Of a stretch of 53,373 bases of DNA, positions 1 through 8,231 are shown one piece after another. How positions within the stretch are numbered: position 1 is the first letter of the stretch; the number at the start of each line of letters is the position of its first letter. The DNA is taken from assembly GCA_018668635.1 (NCBI GenBank), contig JABJCN010000026.1, positions 1 to 53,373 of the forward strand, given 5' to 3'. The DNA is from Opitutia bacterium. GTDB lineage: Bacteria; Verrucomicrobiota; Verrucomicrobiia; Opitutales; JABJCN01. The translations under genes and the position numbers were made by a program. Under the pieces are notes generated by a model. The model was not told the origin of the DNA. It made no database searches and saw only the letters and a list, made by a program, of their open reading frames with translations.

Positions 1-399
1 AATTTCCTCATAAATTCTTTCCGTTCTTGTAATGACACCCTGATAGGTACTCTCAGATCCTTCAGCCTCCAGAAAACTCAGGCAAGCATTCAGGAATCCC
101 GGCGACCAACTGTCATCATCATCATGGATGACTATAAATTCGCCATTTGAATTTTTGATGCCTGCATTGGACGCTTCCTGCATACCCAAGGATTCGTCGT
201 GGTGTAAAATTTGTAGTCGATCCCTGTAGCGGTCCCGGAAGGGTTCCAAAATTGATTCAACCGCTTCTTTTTCACCGCCATCATTAACAATAACATGCAA
301 CCAATCTGTGTATGTCTGATTTAAAACCGATTCGATTGCACGCTTCAGGAGAACCGGTCGATCCTTGGTCCTTGTAATGATGGAGACTTGATTGATCAC
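1..399 (-). CDS. Glycosyltransferase family 2, partial (C-terminus beyond left edge)
   Basis: About 133 N-terminal residues are visible, reading leftwards and running off the window. The protein opens with the GT-A nucleotide-binding strand VSIITRTKDRP, continues with SVLNQTYTDW, and reaches the acidic metal/nucleotide motif HDDDDSW, the usual order in GT2 inverting transferases acting on nucleotide-sugars at the cytoplasmic membrane face. The start is taken as GTG at 399: an in-frame TGA lies two codons upstream, no ATG lies nearby, and no Shine-Dalgarno sequence is present. It diverges from the secreted protein that begins at 690. Donor and acceptor cannot be read from sequence; given its neighbours, a role in surface glycan assembly is inferred. 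Confidence 0.85.
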   Translation of the reverse strand, partial: MINQVSIITRTKDRPVLLKRAIESVLNQTYTDWLHVIVNDGGEKEAVESILEPFRDRYRDRLQILHHDESLGMQEASNAGIKNSNGEFIVIHDDDDSWSPGFLNACLSFLEAEGSESTYQGVITRTERIYEEI

Positions 400-689
400 G
401 AAAGTTCAAGGCATGGAATCCTCTTAATGCCTATTATGGATGGGGGTGAAGTATGCAATCGCCCCATCTTGAATCTTCAAGTAAATTCCCGTTTTACATT
501 ATTGCGTCATCCTATCCCTTATTTAATTATGTTTAGACTTGAAGACCCACTACTTGAGAATCTAGGATTGTTTCATGTTTGTTACGGTTCCTTAATCGCA
601 TTGCCCCAAAAACTTCTTTTAATGACATCCACGATCAAGCCATGTAGGCGTCAACTGATATAAAATTATATTCACCCACCCAACGTTCG
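400..689. other. Intergenic region between divergent genes
   Basis: This 290-base gap separates the leftward GT2 from the rightward secreted-protein gene and must hold promoters for both. A loose sigma70-like pair (TTGAAG at 539-544, TAGGAT at 563-568, 18-base spacer) points rightwards, and a TATAAA lies at 659-664 without a good -35 box. A 91-codon open frame at 388-663 has no recognisable protein content. No RNA gene or strong hairpin was seen. Confidence 0.35.
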
Positions 690-2105
690 ATGAAGAAAAT
701 TATTTCAATCCTTAGCCTGTTTGGACTCTTGGCAATTCTCGCAGCAAATGCAAATGCCGCAGGAGGAGCAGCTGCCACTGTTTCCGTTTCAGATGGAGCA
801 ATCACAGCCATTTCTGTTAGCAGCGGGGGCACTGGATATACCTCTGCACCTACAATTTTCATAATGGACGCTGGTGGTGGAACTAGTGCTGCGGCTAGCG
901 CAACTGTATCAGATGGTGCTGTTACCGGCGTTAGTGTTAGTGCCGGGGGTTCAGGTTACACTGCCAGCTCAACACAGGTTATTTTTCTACCTAGCATAAG
1001 TGACATTGGAACTGCACCAACCGAAACCCCTTCCGATGCGCCTACTTCCACGCCCGATACCTCTTCTCTTCCTGATGCGCCTACATCCACTCCGTCTTCT
1101 GGTGGGATAGGTCAAGTTGCGATTGATGATCCTGATATTACCGAGACTGGTACTGGATTGAGAATTATTAACATTTCCACTCGAGGCAAGGTGGGTAGCA
1201 GTGATGATGAATCTCTCGTTGGCGGCTTTGTCGTTCGTGGTAAACCTGGAACAACAATTCGTGTTGTTATTCGTGGTCTCGGCCCATACATGAGCAATGC
1301 CATTGATTCTTCACTACTCTTGTCGGACCCTCAGTTAGAGGTGAGGAATTTCAAGGATGAAGTTATTGCTTCCAATGACAATTGGAAGGTCCAGAAATCA
1401 TCAACTGATCCAGACCCAGCAATACTTCAGGATTCTACTTATGCCGCCTATACAAGTGCTTTTGCTGGAGTAGGGCTTCAAGATAACGAAGCAGGAGTCC
1501 TTATGGATTTGCCAATATGGAGCGAGGAGGAAGCCACTGTTATGGCAGGAACTTCTGCATACGCTGGATGGGGTATCTACACTGCAGTCGTTACCGGTGT
1601 TGGAGGAACAACTGGAGTCGCACAAGTGGCAATTGACGATGTTGATTTGACTGAGTCAGGGAATGCTAACGGCAACCGCATTGTCAATATCTCCACTCGA
1701 GGGTATGTGGGTTCAGGCGATTTCGAGGATCTTGTCGGTGGATTTGTTATCCGAGGTGCTCCGGGTGAGTCCAAGAATTTTGTTGTACGCGGATTGGGAC
1801 CCTACATGAAGCTCGCTACTGGCAAGGATATATACATACAAGACCCATTTCTCAAACTCGAGAAGCTTGGTGTTGTAATAAATAATAATGACAATTGGAA
1901 AACCCAGTATGCGTCTTCCGACCCGGATCCATCTCAATCTTTAAATAATGGTGATTATGCAATTTATACTACTTCTTTCAGTGGTGTTGGATTGCAAGAT
2001 GCTGAAGCGGGCCTTCTTGTCGATTTGCCCACAATTATTGATGGTGGTTTTGCTGGGTATGGAGTTTATACAAATTCAGTACAACTAGAAGCGCCAAGCG
2101 ACTAA
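690..2105 (+). CDS. Secreted modular repeat protein (Gly/Ser repeats plus two verrucomicrobial-type beta modules)
   Basis: A 471-residue exported protein. Residues 1-23 form a Sec signal peptide ending ANA. Two copies of a Gly/Ser repeat follow (about 28-57 and 71-98), each carrying a form of SDGAVTGVSVSAGGSGYT, then a Pro/Thr/Ser-rich linker (about 110-140). Two homologous modules of about 150 residues occupy roughly 142-300 and 311-463. Each runs from QVAIDD through ISTRG, GGFVVRG/GGFVIRG and RGLGPYM to DNWK and a final GVGLQD...Y motif. Modules of this kind are common in secreted Opitutae proteins, but no biochemical function is known to me. A strong terminator follows, so it is probably monocistronic. 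Surface or matrix location is inferred. Confidence 0.8.
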   Translation: MKKIISILSLFGLLAILAANANAAGGAAATVSVSDGAITAISVSSGGTGYTSAPTIFIMDAGGGTSAAASATVSDGAVTGVSVSAGGSGYTASSTQVIFLPSISDIGTAPTETPSDAPTSTPDTSSLPDAPTSTPSSGGIGQVAIDDPDITETGTGLRIINISTRGKVGSSDDESLVGGFVVRGKPGTTIRVVIRGLGPYMSNAIDSSLLLSDPQLEVRNFKDEVIASNDNWKVQKSSTDPDPAILQDSTYAAYTSAFAGVGLQDNEAGVLMDLPIWSEEEATVMAGTSAYAGWGIYTAVVTGVGGTTGVAQVAIDDVDLTESGNANGNRIVNISTRGYVGSGDFEDLVGGFVIRGAPGESKNFVVRGLGPYMKLATGKDIYIQDPFLKLEKLGVVINNNDNWKTQYASSDPDPSQSLNNGDYAIYTTSFSGVGLQDAEAGLLVDLPTIIDGGFAGYGVYTNSVQLEAPSD

Positions 2106-2126
2106 CTAATTTACATTATATTTTGT

Positions 2127-2158
2127 CAAAGGGCGGTGTATACCGCCCTTTGTTGTTT
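2127..2158 (+). terminator. Rho-independent terminator
   Basis: A perfect 11-base-pair stem (arms 2127-2137 and 2142-2152, core GGGCGG/CCGCCC) with a GTAT loop is followed by TTGTTT. It starts 21 bases after the stop codon of the secreted repeat protein and precedes the methyltransferase gene. It is the clearest intrinsic terminator in the window. Confidence 0.85.
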
Positions 2159-2191
2159 AAGTCAGGGTACTTTATCAATTTTCTTAATTAA

Positions 2192-2884
2192 GTGCGGTTT
2201 TTAGATAAACGGTCAGAAGGTTACTCATTGCTTTCAGGCAAGGGCTTGGAGATCGGGGCCTTTGAGCATCCTGCCGAATTGCCCGAATCTTGTGATGTAT
2301 CATATTGTGATCGATACAGCATGGTTGAAGCGCAAAAACTATTTCCAGAAGTAGACTGCTCTAAACTTGTCCAGCCTGATTACTTTATTGATGTCGATCA
2401 AGACGGTTTACAACGGTTTCCTGACGGAGTTTTTGATTTCCTGATTTTCAACCACGTTATTGAACATGTGGTAAATCCTTTAAGGGTTCTTGAAGAACTG
2501 TTTCGGGTTCTGCGTAAGGGTGGAATGTGTGTGATCGCTGCTCCCGACAAGAACTACACTTTTGACTGCGAACGCCCATTGACATCACTTGCCTCATTGG
2601 TAAAAGCCTACAATGAAGATGTAGTGGAGGTATCTGAAGAGGCTTACAGGGACATTGTTACATACATCCATAAGGAACTTATCGGTCAGGAGGAGGAGGT
2701 TATCAGGGAACACCTACGGAATTATCATGCCAGAAGAGAGCATTTACATGTCTGGACCTCTCAATCTTTCAGGGTATTCCTCGATTCTGCATTTGTCTAT
2801 CTTGGTATACGCGCCCGGGTTGTTTACGAGGTTACTGCCTCTATGAATGAGTTCGAGTACTTCGGCGTTTGGGCAAAGCAATGA
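2192..2884 (+). CDS. Class I SAM-dependent methyltransferase (type 11)
   Basis: A 230-residue cytosolic protein with a Methyltransf_11-like fold: the SAM loop is LEIGAFEHP near residue 20, the acidic strand end is YFIDVDQDG, and the post-motif segment FDFLIFNHVIEHVVNP leads into ELFRVLRKGG and the strand MCVIAAPDK. The HVIEH box is typical of small-molecule and sugar methyltransferases. The start is GTG at 2192; no Shine-Dalgarno is seen. Its TGA overlaps the ATG of the next glycosyltransferase (ATGA at 2881-2884), so the two are co-translated. The context suggests methylation of a surface-glycan sugar; the substrate is unknown. Confidence 0.8.
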   Translation: MRFLDKRSEGYSLLSGKGLEIGAFEHPAELPESCDVSYCDRYSMVEAQKLFPEVDCSKLVQPDYFIDVDQDGLQRFPDGVFDFLIFNHVIEHVVNPLRVLEELFRVLRKGGMCVIAAPDKNYTFDCERPLTSLASLVKAYNEDVVEVSEEAYRDIVTYIHKELIGQEEEVIREHLRNYHARREHLHVWTSQSFRVFLDSAFVYLGIRARVVYEVTASMNEFEYFGVWAKQ

Positions 2885-4806
2885 GAGTTTGGAGACGACT
2901 GATCTGGGCATTTTGCTTATATCATCGTGTTGGCGTAAGGTTGTGCCGACAGTTGGTAGTCCGTTGGTTGCGAGGTGCTTTTTTGCGAGAGGCATGTGGT
3001 CGGTGTAGGCGCTTCTTTCGGATGGGAGGTGCTATAACATTGCTAGAGGATGAGGGTGTGCCTGCGAGCAGTGACTATGATTTTCAAAGGTGGCTATGGA
3101 GAAATCATCCTCGTCCCTGGCAACTCCGTGAGATGTCCAGAGAATGGGAGGCGTTTCCCTCAAATCCACTTTTTAGTATTCTACTTCCTGTGTGCCATCC
3201 CGAGCCTACTTTTTTGGCAGCGGCATTGGAGTCAGTGTTGAATCAAGTGTATCCAAATTGGCAGTTGTGCGTCTGGTTGGATGGTCCACAGGCTGTAAAG
3301 GTGCAACGTTTGCTCGAAGCATACTCCAAGCTGGATGATCGAATTAAGGTGGGACAGGGTGGTGTGCGCTGTCATATCTCTCATGCTTCGAATCAGGCTC
3401 TGGGCACAGCGGATGGAGATTTCATCGCCCTTTTAGACCAAGATGATATCTATCCCCCGCATGCCTTGTACAGAATAGCAGAGCATCTTTCCTGTCACCC
3501 GGAACATGATTTCGTATATTCCGACGAGACAAACTTGGATGATAAGGAGAAGCTTTGTCGGCCATTTTTTAAACCCGATTGGAGTCCAGACTACTTTAAC
3601 TCCATCATGTACACCTGCCACCTGCAGGTGTTTCGTCGTTCCTTCATCGACAAGGTTGGCGGTTTCCGCGAGAGATACGAAGGATCTCAAGACTGGGACT
3701 TGGTATTGAGACTCACCGAGAAGACAAATGCGATTGGGCATGTATCAGACATACTTTATTACTGGAGGATTCATTCTGGCTCCACAGCGAAAGAAGGAAG
3801 CGAAGCAAAGCCTTATGCTAAAGATGCTGCGATTCGAGCGATTAGTGAGGCGATAGAACGAAGGGGGGAACCAGGCATTGTCCGTGCGGCACCTCGGGCG
3901 CCTGGGTGCTATGAAGTGCGCTATAATTTAGTTGCTCCGGGAAGGGTCAGCATTCTCATCCCGTTTCGGGATCAGGCAGATGTGCTGGACCGTTGCTTAC
4001 AGTCGATAAATAGTTCTGAACTACCCGAAGATTGTGAATTGGTGCTCGTGGACAATGTGAGCAGCGATCCTTCCACTAAAAGGGTTCTAGACAAGTGGAG
4101 CGAGGTGTTCGGTTCCCAGATGACCTTGCTCTCTTGGAGTCACCCTTTCAACTATGCAAGGTTGCACAACGATGTTGTTCCTGAATGTGCGGGTAAATAC
4201 CTCGTGTTTCTGAACAATGATACCGAAGTCCTTTCTACCGATTGGCTGTCCGCATTGATGGAATATGCGCAGAAACCTCGCGTTGGCGCTGTTGGCGGGC
4301 TATTGATGTATCCAGACCAGACGATCCAGCATGCGGGTGTTTTGCTGGGATTGGGTGGTGCCGCATCTCATGCATACCGAGGCTCGTCTCTTGAGCATAT
4401 GGACTACTTCAACCGGGCACGTCTTACAGGTAACTTTCTTAGCATTTGTACAGCCTGTATGATGTGCAGAAAGGATGTGTTCTCTGAAGTGGGAGGGTTC
4501 GATGAGTGCTTTTCTCACAATTACAACGATGTGGATTTTTGCCTAAAGCTACACTCTGCTGGATATTGGAACGTATACCTGCCTTACGTCCAATTGATTC
4601 ACCATGAATCTAAAACCCGTGGCAGTGAAGAATCCTCAGATGATATAGAACGTTTTTCTAATGAATTTAATCTTTTGCGGAAAAGATGGTTAAAAGAAAT
4701 TGAAAATGATCCATTTTACAACATCCACCTCACTAGGGATTTTGAAGACTTTCGTATCAAGGACCCTTGTTATTACAAGGCAATACCATCTCAAAAGCTA
4801 TACTAA
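2881..4806 (+). CDS. Double-domain glycosyltransferase (two GT2 domains)
   Basis: A 641-residue protein with two GT-A catalytic domains. The first (about 95-330) has FSILLPVCHPEP, SVLNQVYPNW and the metal motif LLDQDDIYPP. The second (about 355-600) has VSILIPFRDQ, LVDNVSSDP, FLNNDTEVLS and the C-terminal DVDFCLKLHSAGY found in rhamnosyl- and chain-extending GT2 enzymes. Tandem GT2 proteins of this sort build O-antigen or capsule repeat units. ATG at 2881 is preferred to the in-frame TTG at 2869 because it gives an ATGA overlap with the methyltransferase. The ABC ATPase follows within a few bases. Sugars and linkages cannot be deduced. Confidence 0.88.
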   Translation: MRVWRRLIWAFCLYHRVGVRLCRQLVVRWLRGAFLREACGRCRRFFRMGGAITLLEDEGVPASSDYDFQRWLWRNHPRPWQLREMSREWEAFPSNPLFSILLPVCHPEPTFLAAALESVLNQVYPNWQLCVWLDGPQAVKVQRLLEAYSKLDDRIKVGQGGVRCHISHASNQALGTADGDFIALLDQDDIYPPHALYRIAEHLSCHPEHDFVYSDETNLDDKEKLCRPFFKPDWSPDYFNSIMYTCHLQVFRRSFIDKVGGFRERYEGSQDWDLVLRLTEKTNAIGHVSDILYYWRIHSGSTAKEGSEAKPYAKDAAIRAISEAIERRGEPGIVRAAPRAPGCYEVRYNLVAPGRVSILIPFRDQADVLDRCLQSINSSELPEDCELVLVDNVSSDPSTKRVLDKWSEVFGSQMTLLSWSHPFNYARLHNDVVPECAGKYLVFLNNDTEVLSTDWLSALMEYAQKPRVGAVGGLLMYPDQTIQHAGVLLGLGGAASHAYRGSSLEHMDYFNRARLTGNFLSICTACMMCRKDVFSEVGGFDECFSHNYNDVDFCLKLHSAGYWNVYLPYVQLIHHESKTRGSEESSDDIERFSNEFNLLRKRWLKEIENDPFYNIHLTRDFEDFRIKDPCYYKAIPSQKLY

Positions 4807-4812
4807 TTGCAG

Positions 4813-6102
4813 ATGAATTCCAGCCATATTGCATTGTCAGGAAAAGGGCTTACAAAGGTTTATCCTCAAAAAACTCAGGGTAAACTGGGTTTTTCTAAGG
4901 TTTGGTCGAGTTTGTCAGGGTTGCATGGGAGCAATGAAGGTTATCTTGCCTTGGACAATGTCTCTTTCAGTATTCTTAAAGGGGAGTCATTTGGAATTAT
5001 TGGTAAGAATGGTTCCGGGAAAAGTACTCTCCTACAAATTCTCTCTGGTACTTTACAAGCTTCCAGCGGAAGTTCTAATGTTTCCGGTCGAGTTGCAGCC
5101 CTATTAGAGCTGGGAAGTGGGTTTAATCCTGATTTTACGGGACGAGAAAATATTTTCGTCAATGGAGCCCTTCATGGGCTGACTTATATTCAGATTGAAG
5201 ATCGATTGGACCAAATTATCAAATTTGCTGAAATTGGTGATTTTCTAGATCAACCTGTACGTACCTATTCAAGTGGTATGCAACTGAGGTTGGCTTTTGC
5301 CGTTATTGCTCATTTAGACGCAGACATCCTATTAATCGATGAGGCGTTTGCAGTCGGCGATTTCTTTTTCATGCAAAAGTGCATTCGGTTTCTTACTAAT
5401 TTTTGCACGAGGGGAACTTTGGTTCTAGTCACTCATGATCTCGCAAGTCTTCAGCAAATCTGCGACCGCGGTTTATGGCTGGAAAACGGGAAGGTGCGTT
5501 TTGCCGGTCCAGTGAAAACCCTTTGTGAGAATTACCTTTCTGATTATTATACAGAAAATAATCGTAATAGTAATCAGAAAAATAAATTACAAAGTACAAC
5601 TAGTACTCTCTTAGAACCGAAAGGGTGCAAGGTTGTTGTTTGCCCAGGAGCATGGAATGACGAGTTGTTTACAAAGGCGAAGGTTGAGATTTTAAGTGTT
5701 CGTATGGATTCAGAGGAGTTTTTGACTGGGGAAGAGATTGAATTGTCCATCCGACTTCGATTTGATGATCTAATTGACTCTCCACTTCTTGGATTTCATC
5801 TCCGAAATATCAAAGGGATTATTATTATTGGAGAAATGGTAACGTGGGTTTACCCCAAGAGTTTCAACGGTGACTCTGAATTACTGGTCAAAATAAGATT
5901 TCGGCTTCCATTTCTTCAAGGTGGACTCTACTCATTTAGCTGTGCCATAGCAACTGGTGCTATTGAGTCTCATGTTCAACATCATCTGATCCATGATGCA
6001 CAACTTTGGGAGGTGGAGTCAGGCGAAGGAGATTTTGCAGTTGTTCGGATGCCATTGAATAGTTCTTGTTCGGCATCTAAAGAAAATTTTGATGAAAGAT
6101 AA
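4813..6102 (+). CDS. wzt: Polysaccharide ABC transporter ATP-binding protein, Wzt type with C-terminal binding domain
   Basis: A 429-residue nucleotide-binding subunit of an ABC-2 polysaccharide exporter. Visible motifs are Walker [10 protein letters not shown] (about 64-72), the signature [11 protein letters not shown] (from 141), Walker [10 protein letters not shown] (about 162-170) and the switch His in LVTHDL (208). After residue 270 a separate beta-rich domain runs to the end, matching the layout of Wzt proteins whose C-terminal domain binds the non-reducing end of the O-polysaccharide before export. ATG at 4813 is preferred over TTG at 4807. Its 3' end overlaps the next gene by 11 bases. 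The partner permease Wzm is not in the window, which is unusual because the pair is normally adjacent. Confidence 0.9.
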   Translation: MNSSHIALSGKGLTKVYPQKTQGKLGFSKVWSSLSGLHGSNEGYLALDNVSFSILKGESFGIIGKNGSGKSTLLQILSGTLQASSGSSNVSGRVAALLELGSGFNPDFTGRENIFVNGALHGLTYIQIEDRLDQIIKFAEIGDFLDQPVRTYSSGMQLRLAFAVIAHLDADILLIDEAFAVGDFFFMQKCIRFLTNFCTRGTLVLVTHDLASLQQICDRGLWLENGKVRFAGPVKTLCENYLSDYYTENNRNSNQKNKLQSTTSTLLEPKGCKVVVCPGAWNDELFTKAKVEILSVRMDSEEFLTGEEIELSIRLRFDDLIDSPLLGFHLRNIKGIIIIGEMVTWVYPKSFNGDSELLVKIRFRLPFLQGGLYSFSCAIATGAIESHVQHHLIHDAQLWEVESGEGDFAVVRMPLNSSCSASKENFDER

Positions 6103-6679
6103 GTTCCCAAAGTTTGTACCCCTTAATATTGATGATTCCAGGGTCTCTGTGGGTCGTTTTACATATGGCTTTCCTGAATTTAAAATGTGGAGCGATGATG
6201 AACGGATATCGATAGGCAGTTTTTGTAGCATTTCACAACAAGTCCAAATTTTTGGAGGTGGGGAGCATTTTCATAACTGGGTTACGACTTTCCCTCTTCG
6301 AATTGCGATGGGTTTAAAGGGAGCGTGGGAGGATGGATTGCCAGGCACTAAAGGTCCGACAAGAATTGGCAATGATGTGTGGATCGGTACAGGTGCAAAG
6401 ATTCTTTCTGGGGTTAATGTCGAGAATGGCGCAGTAATTGGTGCAGGTGCAGTAGTCGCGAGGGATGTTCCCCCATATGCGATTGTTGCAGGAAATCCGG
6501 CAGAATTGATCCAGTTCCGTTTCTCCCCTGATATCATTGACGAACTATTGGAGGTACAATGGTGGAACTGGCCAGATGAGACAATAAGGTTGTCCGTTGG
6601 TGCTTTGAGTTCTGAAAATGTGGTAGCTTTTCTAAAATTTGCAAAATCACTTCCTGAAGAAGACAAGGACACATCTTAA
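6092..6679 (+). CDS. CatB-like hexapeptide-repeat O-acetyltransferase
   Basis: A 195-residue left-handed beta-helix acyltransferase of the xenobiotic/CatB branch. It shows SIGSFCSIS, the active-site-type GGGEHFHNW segment (His near residue 50-53), and hexapeptide turns [14 protein letters not shown] and [25 protein letters not shown] typical of acetyl-CoA-dependent trimeric enzymes. The C-terminal helix QWWNWPDE is also characteristic. The family O-acetylates antibiotics or sugars; beside wzt and glycosyltransferases, sugar acetylation is much more likely. ATG at 6092 is chosen; it overlaps the end of wzt, so translational coupling is likely. Confidence 0.85.
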   Translation: MKDKFPKFVPLNIDDSRVSVGRFTYGFPEFKMWSDDERISIGSFCSISQQVQIFGGGEHFHNWVTTFPLRIAMGLKGAWEDGLPGTKGPTRIGNDVWIGTGAKILSGVNVENGAVIGAGAVVARDVPPYAIVAGNPAELIQFRFSPDIIDELLEVQWWNWPDETIRLSVGALSSENVVAFLKFAKSLPEEDKDTS

Positions 6680-6684
6680 ATTCC

Positions 6685-7323
6685 ATGCACCAACTTTGCT
6701 ATGAAATTATGGAACGTTTTTGCAAGATACATCTTGCGGAGTTTCAAGGTCGCCCAATGAGGATTCTTGATGTCGGAAGTCAGGATGTTAATGGGACGTT
6801 CAAGCCATTATTTGAGAGAGAGGGATGGACATATATCGGCCTAGATATTGATTCGGGTCTAAATGTAGATTTTATTCCGCATGAACCATATTATTGGGAC
6901 GAACTGAACGCTTGTAGTTTTGATGTGGTAATCTCCGGGCAAGCTTTTGAGCATACTGAGTTCTTTTGGCTGACAATGTTGGAGATTTCCAGAGTTCTCA
7001 AGGATTCTGGATTGTGCTGTCTAATTTCTCCTTCCTCTGGATTTGAGCATCGCTATCCTGTTGATTGCTATCGTTTTTATCGCGATGGAATGGCTGCCAT
7101 TGGTAAATATGGAGGAATGGAGGTGCTCGAGGCATCAACTCTGTTTAATCCAGATAGAGAATATGCGGATGGCAGTCACTTTTGGAAAGATTCAGCACTT
7201 ATGGCTCGCAAAAAGAAGGCCGGATTATTTGACCGTATATTGCTTGCTATCTATCGAGGGGTATCAAAGAAACTCTGGAACAAGGGCCGAATTGCACCGC
7301 CTATACCAGCGGAAAGCCTTTAA
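6685..7323 (+). CDS. Class I SAM-dependent methyltransferase
   Basis: A 212-residue protein. The SAM-binding loop is RILDVGSQDVNG (residues about 26-37), followed by the acidic strand TYIGLDIDSG and the segment FDVVISGQAFEH preceding SRVLKDSG and CCLISPSSG, as in Methyltransf_11 enzymes. It starts five bases after the acetyltransferase stop, so the two are one transcription unit. The C-terminal basic segment (KKKAGLFDRILLAIYRG) may be membrane-peripheral. With the methyltransferase at 2192, this is the second in the cluster; one could cap or decorate the polymer recognised by Wzt. The substrate is not known. Confidence 0.8.
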   Translation: MHQLCYEIMERFCKIHLAEFQGRPMRILDVGSQDVNGTFKPLFEREGWTYIGLDIDSGLNVDFIPHEPYYWDELNACSFDVVISGQAFEHTEFFWLTMLEISRVLKDSGLCCLISPSSGFEHRYPVDCYRFYRDGMAAIGKYGGMEVLEASTLFNPDREYADGSHFWKDSALMARKKKAGLFDRILLAIYRGVSKKLWNKGRIAPPIPAESL

Positions 7324-7337
7324 TTGGAAGAATATTT

Positions 7338-8231
7338 ATGAAGATTTGGAATGATGTTTCCTTAGAGATGCCTTGGTATGATAGGCAGGACGCCCACGAG
7401 ATTCTTTCTAGGAGAGAGGGTTTGTCAGAATACCAAATTCAATCACTCGGAAAATGGGTGGACGATGGGTATATTATATTAAAAGGAGCAATTGAAATTG
7501 ATTTAATTGATAGTATGGTCGCTGATTTGGAAGCGCTTTGGGATGCGGAAACTCCGTTTAATGAATTACAGATAGAAGAGGTCAGTATATCGCCTGATGG
7601 TTCCTTGGGAGCTTCCCATAAAGATTTGCTAGCACTTTCACAAGAGCGTAGGCGGCAACTCCGGGATCATTCCACTTGGCGTGTTCATGGGTTTAACCGT
7701 TTTTCATCTGCATCTAAGGCAATTTTTGAGTCGGAGACTATCAGGAATTGGTGCTCCATGGTTTTTGGTGAAGGTGCATTACCCCAATATACGATCAACT
7801 TTATGTATGGTAGTCGCCAGGAACTTCATCAAGACACATGCGTTTTTCATGTCCACCCGAAGAACTATCTGATTGGTGCATGGCTGGCTTGTGAAGATAT
7901 TCATCCTGACAGTGGTCCCTTGGTTTACTATCCTGGGTCCCATAAGGAGCACCTATATCCTAAATTTAACAATTATCCCCAGACTAATCTCCGGACCTGC
8001 GATCCTTCTGAAACTAAAGTCTATTACGGTTGGTTGAATCAGATTGCCAAGCAGTACAAGAGGGAACAGTTCCTTGCCCGCAAAGGAGACATATTGCTGT
8101 GGCATGGGCAGTTAATTCATGGTGGTGATGCAGTGGTTAACCCTGAACTTACTCGTAAGTCATATGTTTGTCACTATATCCCGCATGGGAGAAATATGCA
8201 TCATGAGGTCACGGGCCCCTTCAACTGGTAG
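7338..8231 (+). CDS. Phytanoyl-CoA dioxygenase (PhyH) family Fe(II)/2-oxoglutarate oxygenase
   Basis: A 297-residue PhyH-type oxygenase with an apparently complete iron and cosubstrate site: HQD (His164, Asp166), the distal His in LIHGG (His261) and the 2-oxoglutarate-binding Arg in LTRKSY (Arg273). The segment EDIHPDSGPLVYYPGSH is the hallmark of the family. Such enzymes hydroxylate small molecules, lipids or sugar substituents. Placed last in the methyltransferase/acetyltransferase/Wzt run, it may oxidise a glycan or an attached group, but this is inference. It starts 14 bases after the methyltransferase, and its 3' end overlaps the convergent glycosyltransferase by 11 bases. Confidence 0.85.
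   Translation: MKIWNDVSLEMPWYDRQDAHEILSRREGLSEYQIQSLGKWVDDGYIILKGAIEIDLIDSMVADLEALWDAETPFNELQIEEVSISPDGSLGASHKDLLALSQERRRQLRDHSTWRVHGFNRFSSASKAIFESETIRNWCSMVFGEGALPQYTINFMYGSRQELHQDTCVFHVHPKNYLIGAWLACEDIHPDSGPLVYYPGSHKEHLYPKFNNYPQTNLRTCDPSETKVYYGWLNQIAKQYKREQFLARKGDILLWHGQLIHGGDAVVNPELTRKSYVCHYIPHGRNMHHEVTGPFNW

Noticed and set aside
388-663. 91-codon plus-strand ORF in the first intergenic gap
   Set aside because: Its first codons overlap the divergent GT2 start, it has no signal, domain or repeated pattern, and the composition looks non-coding.
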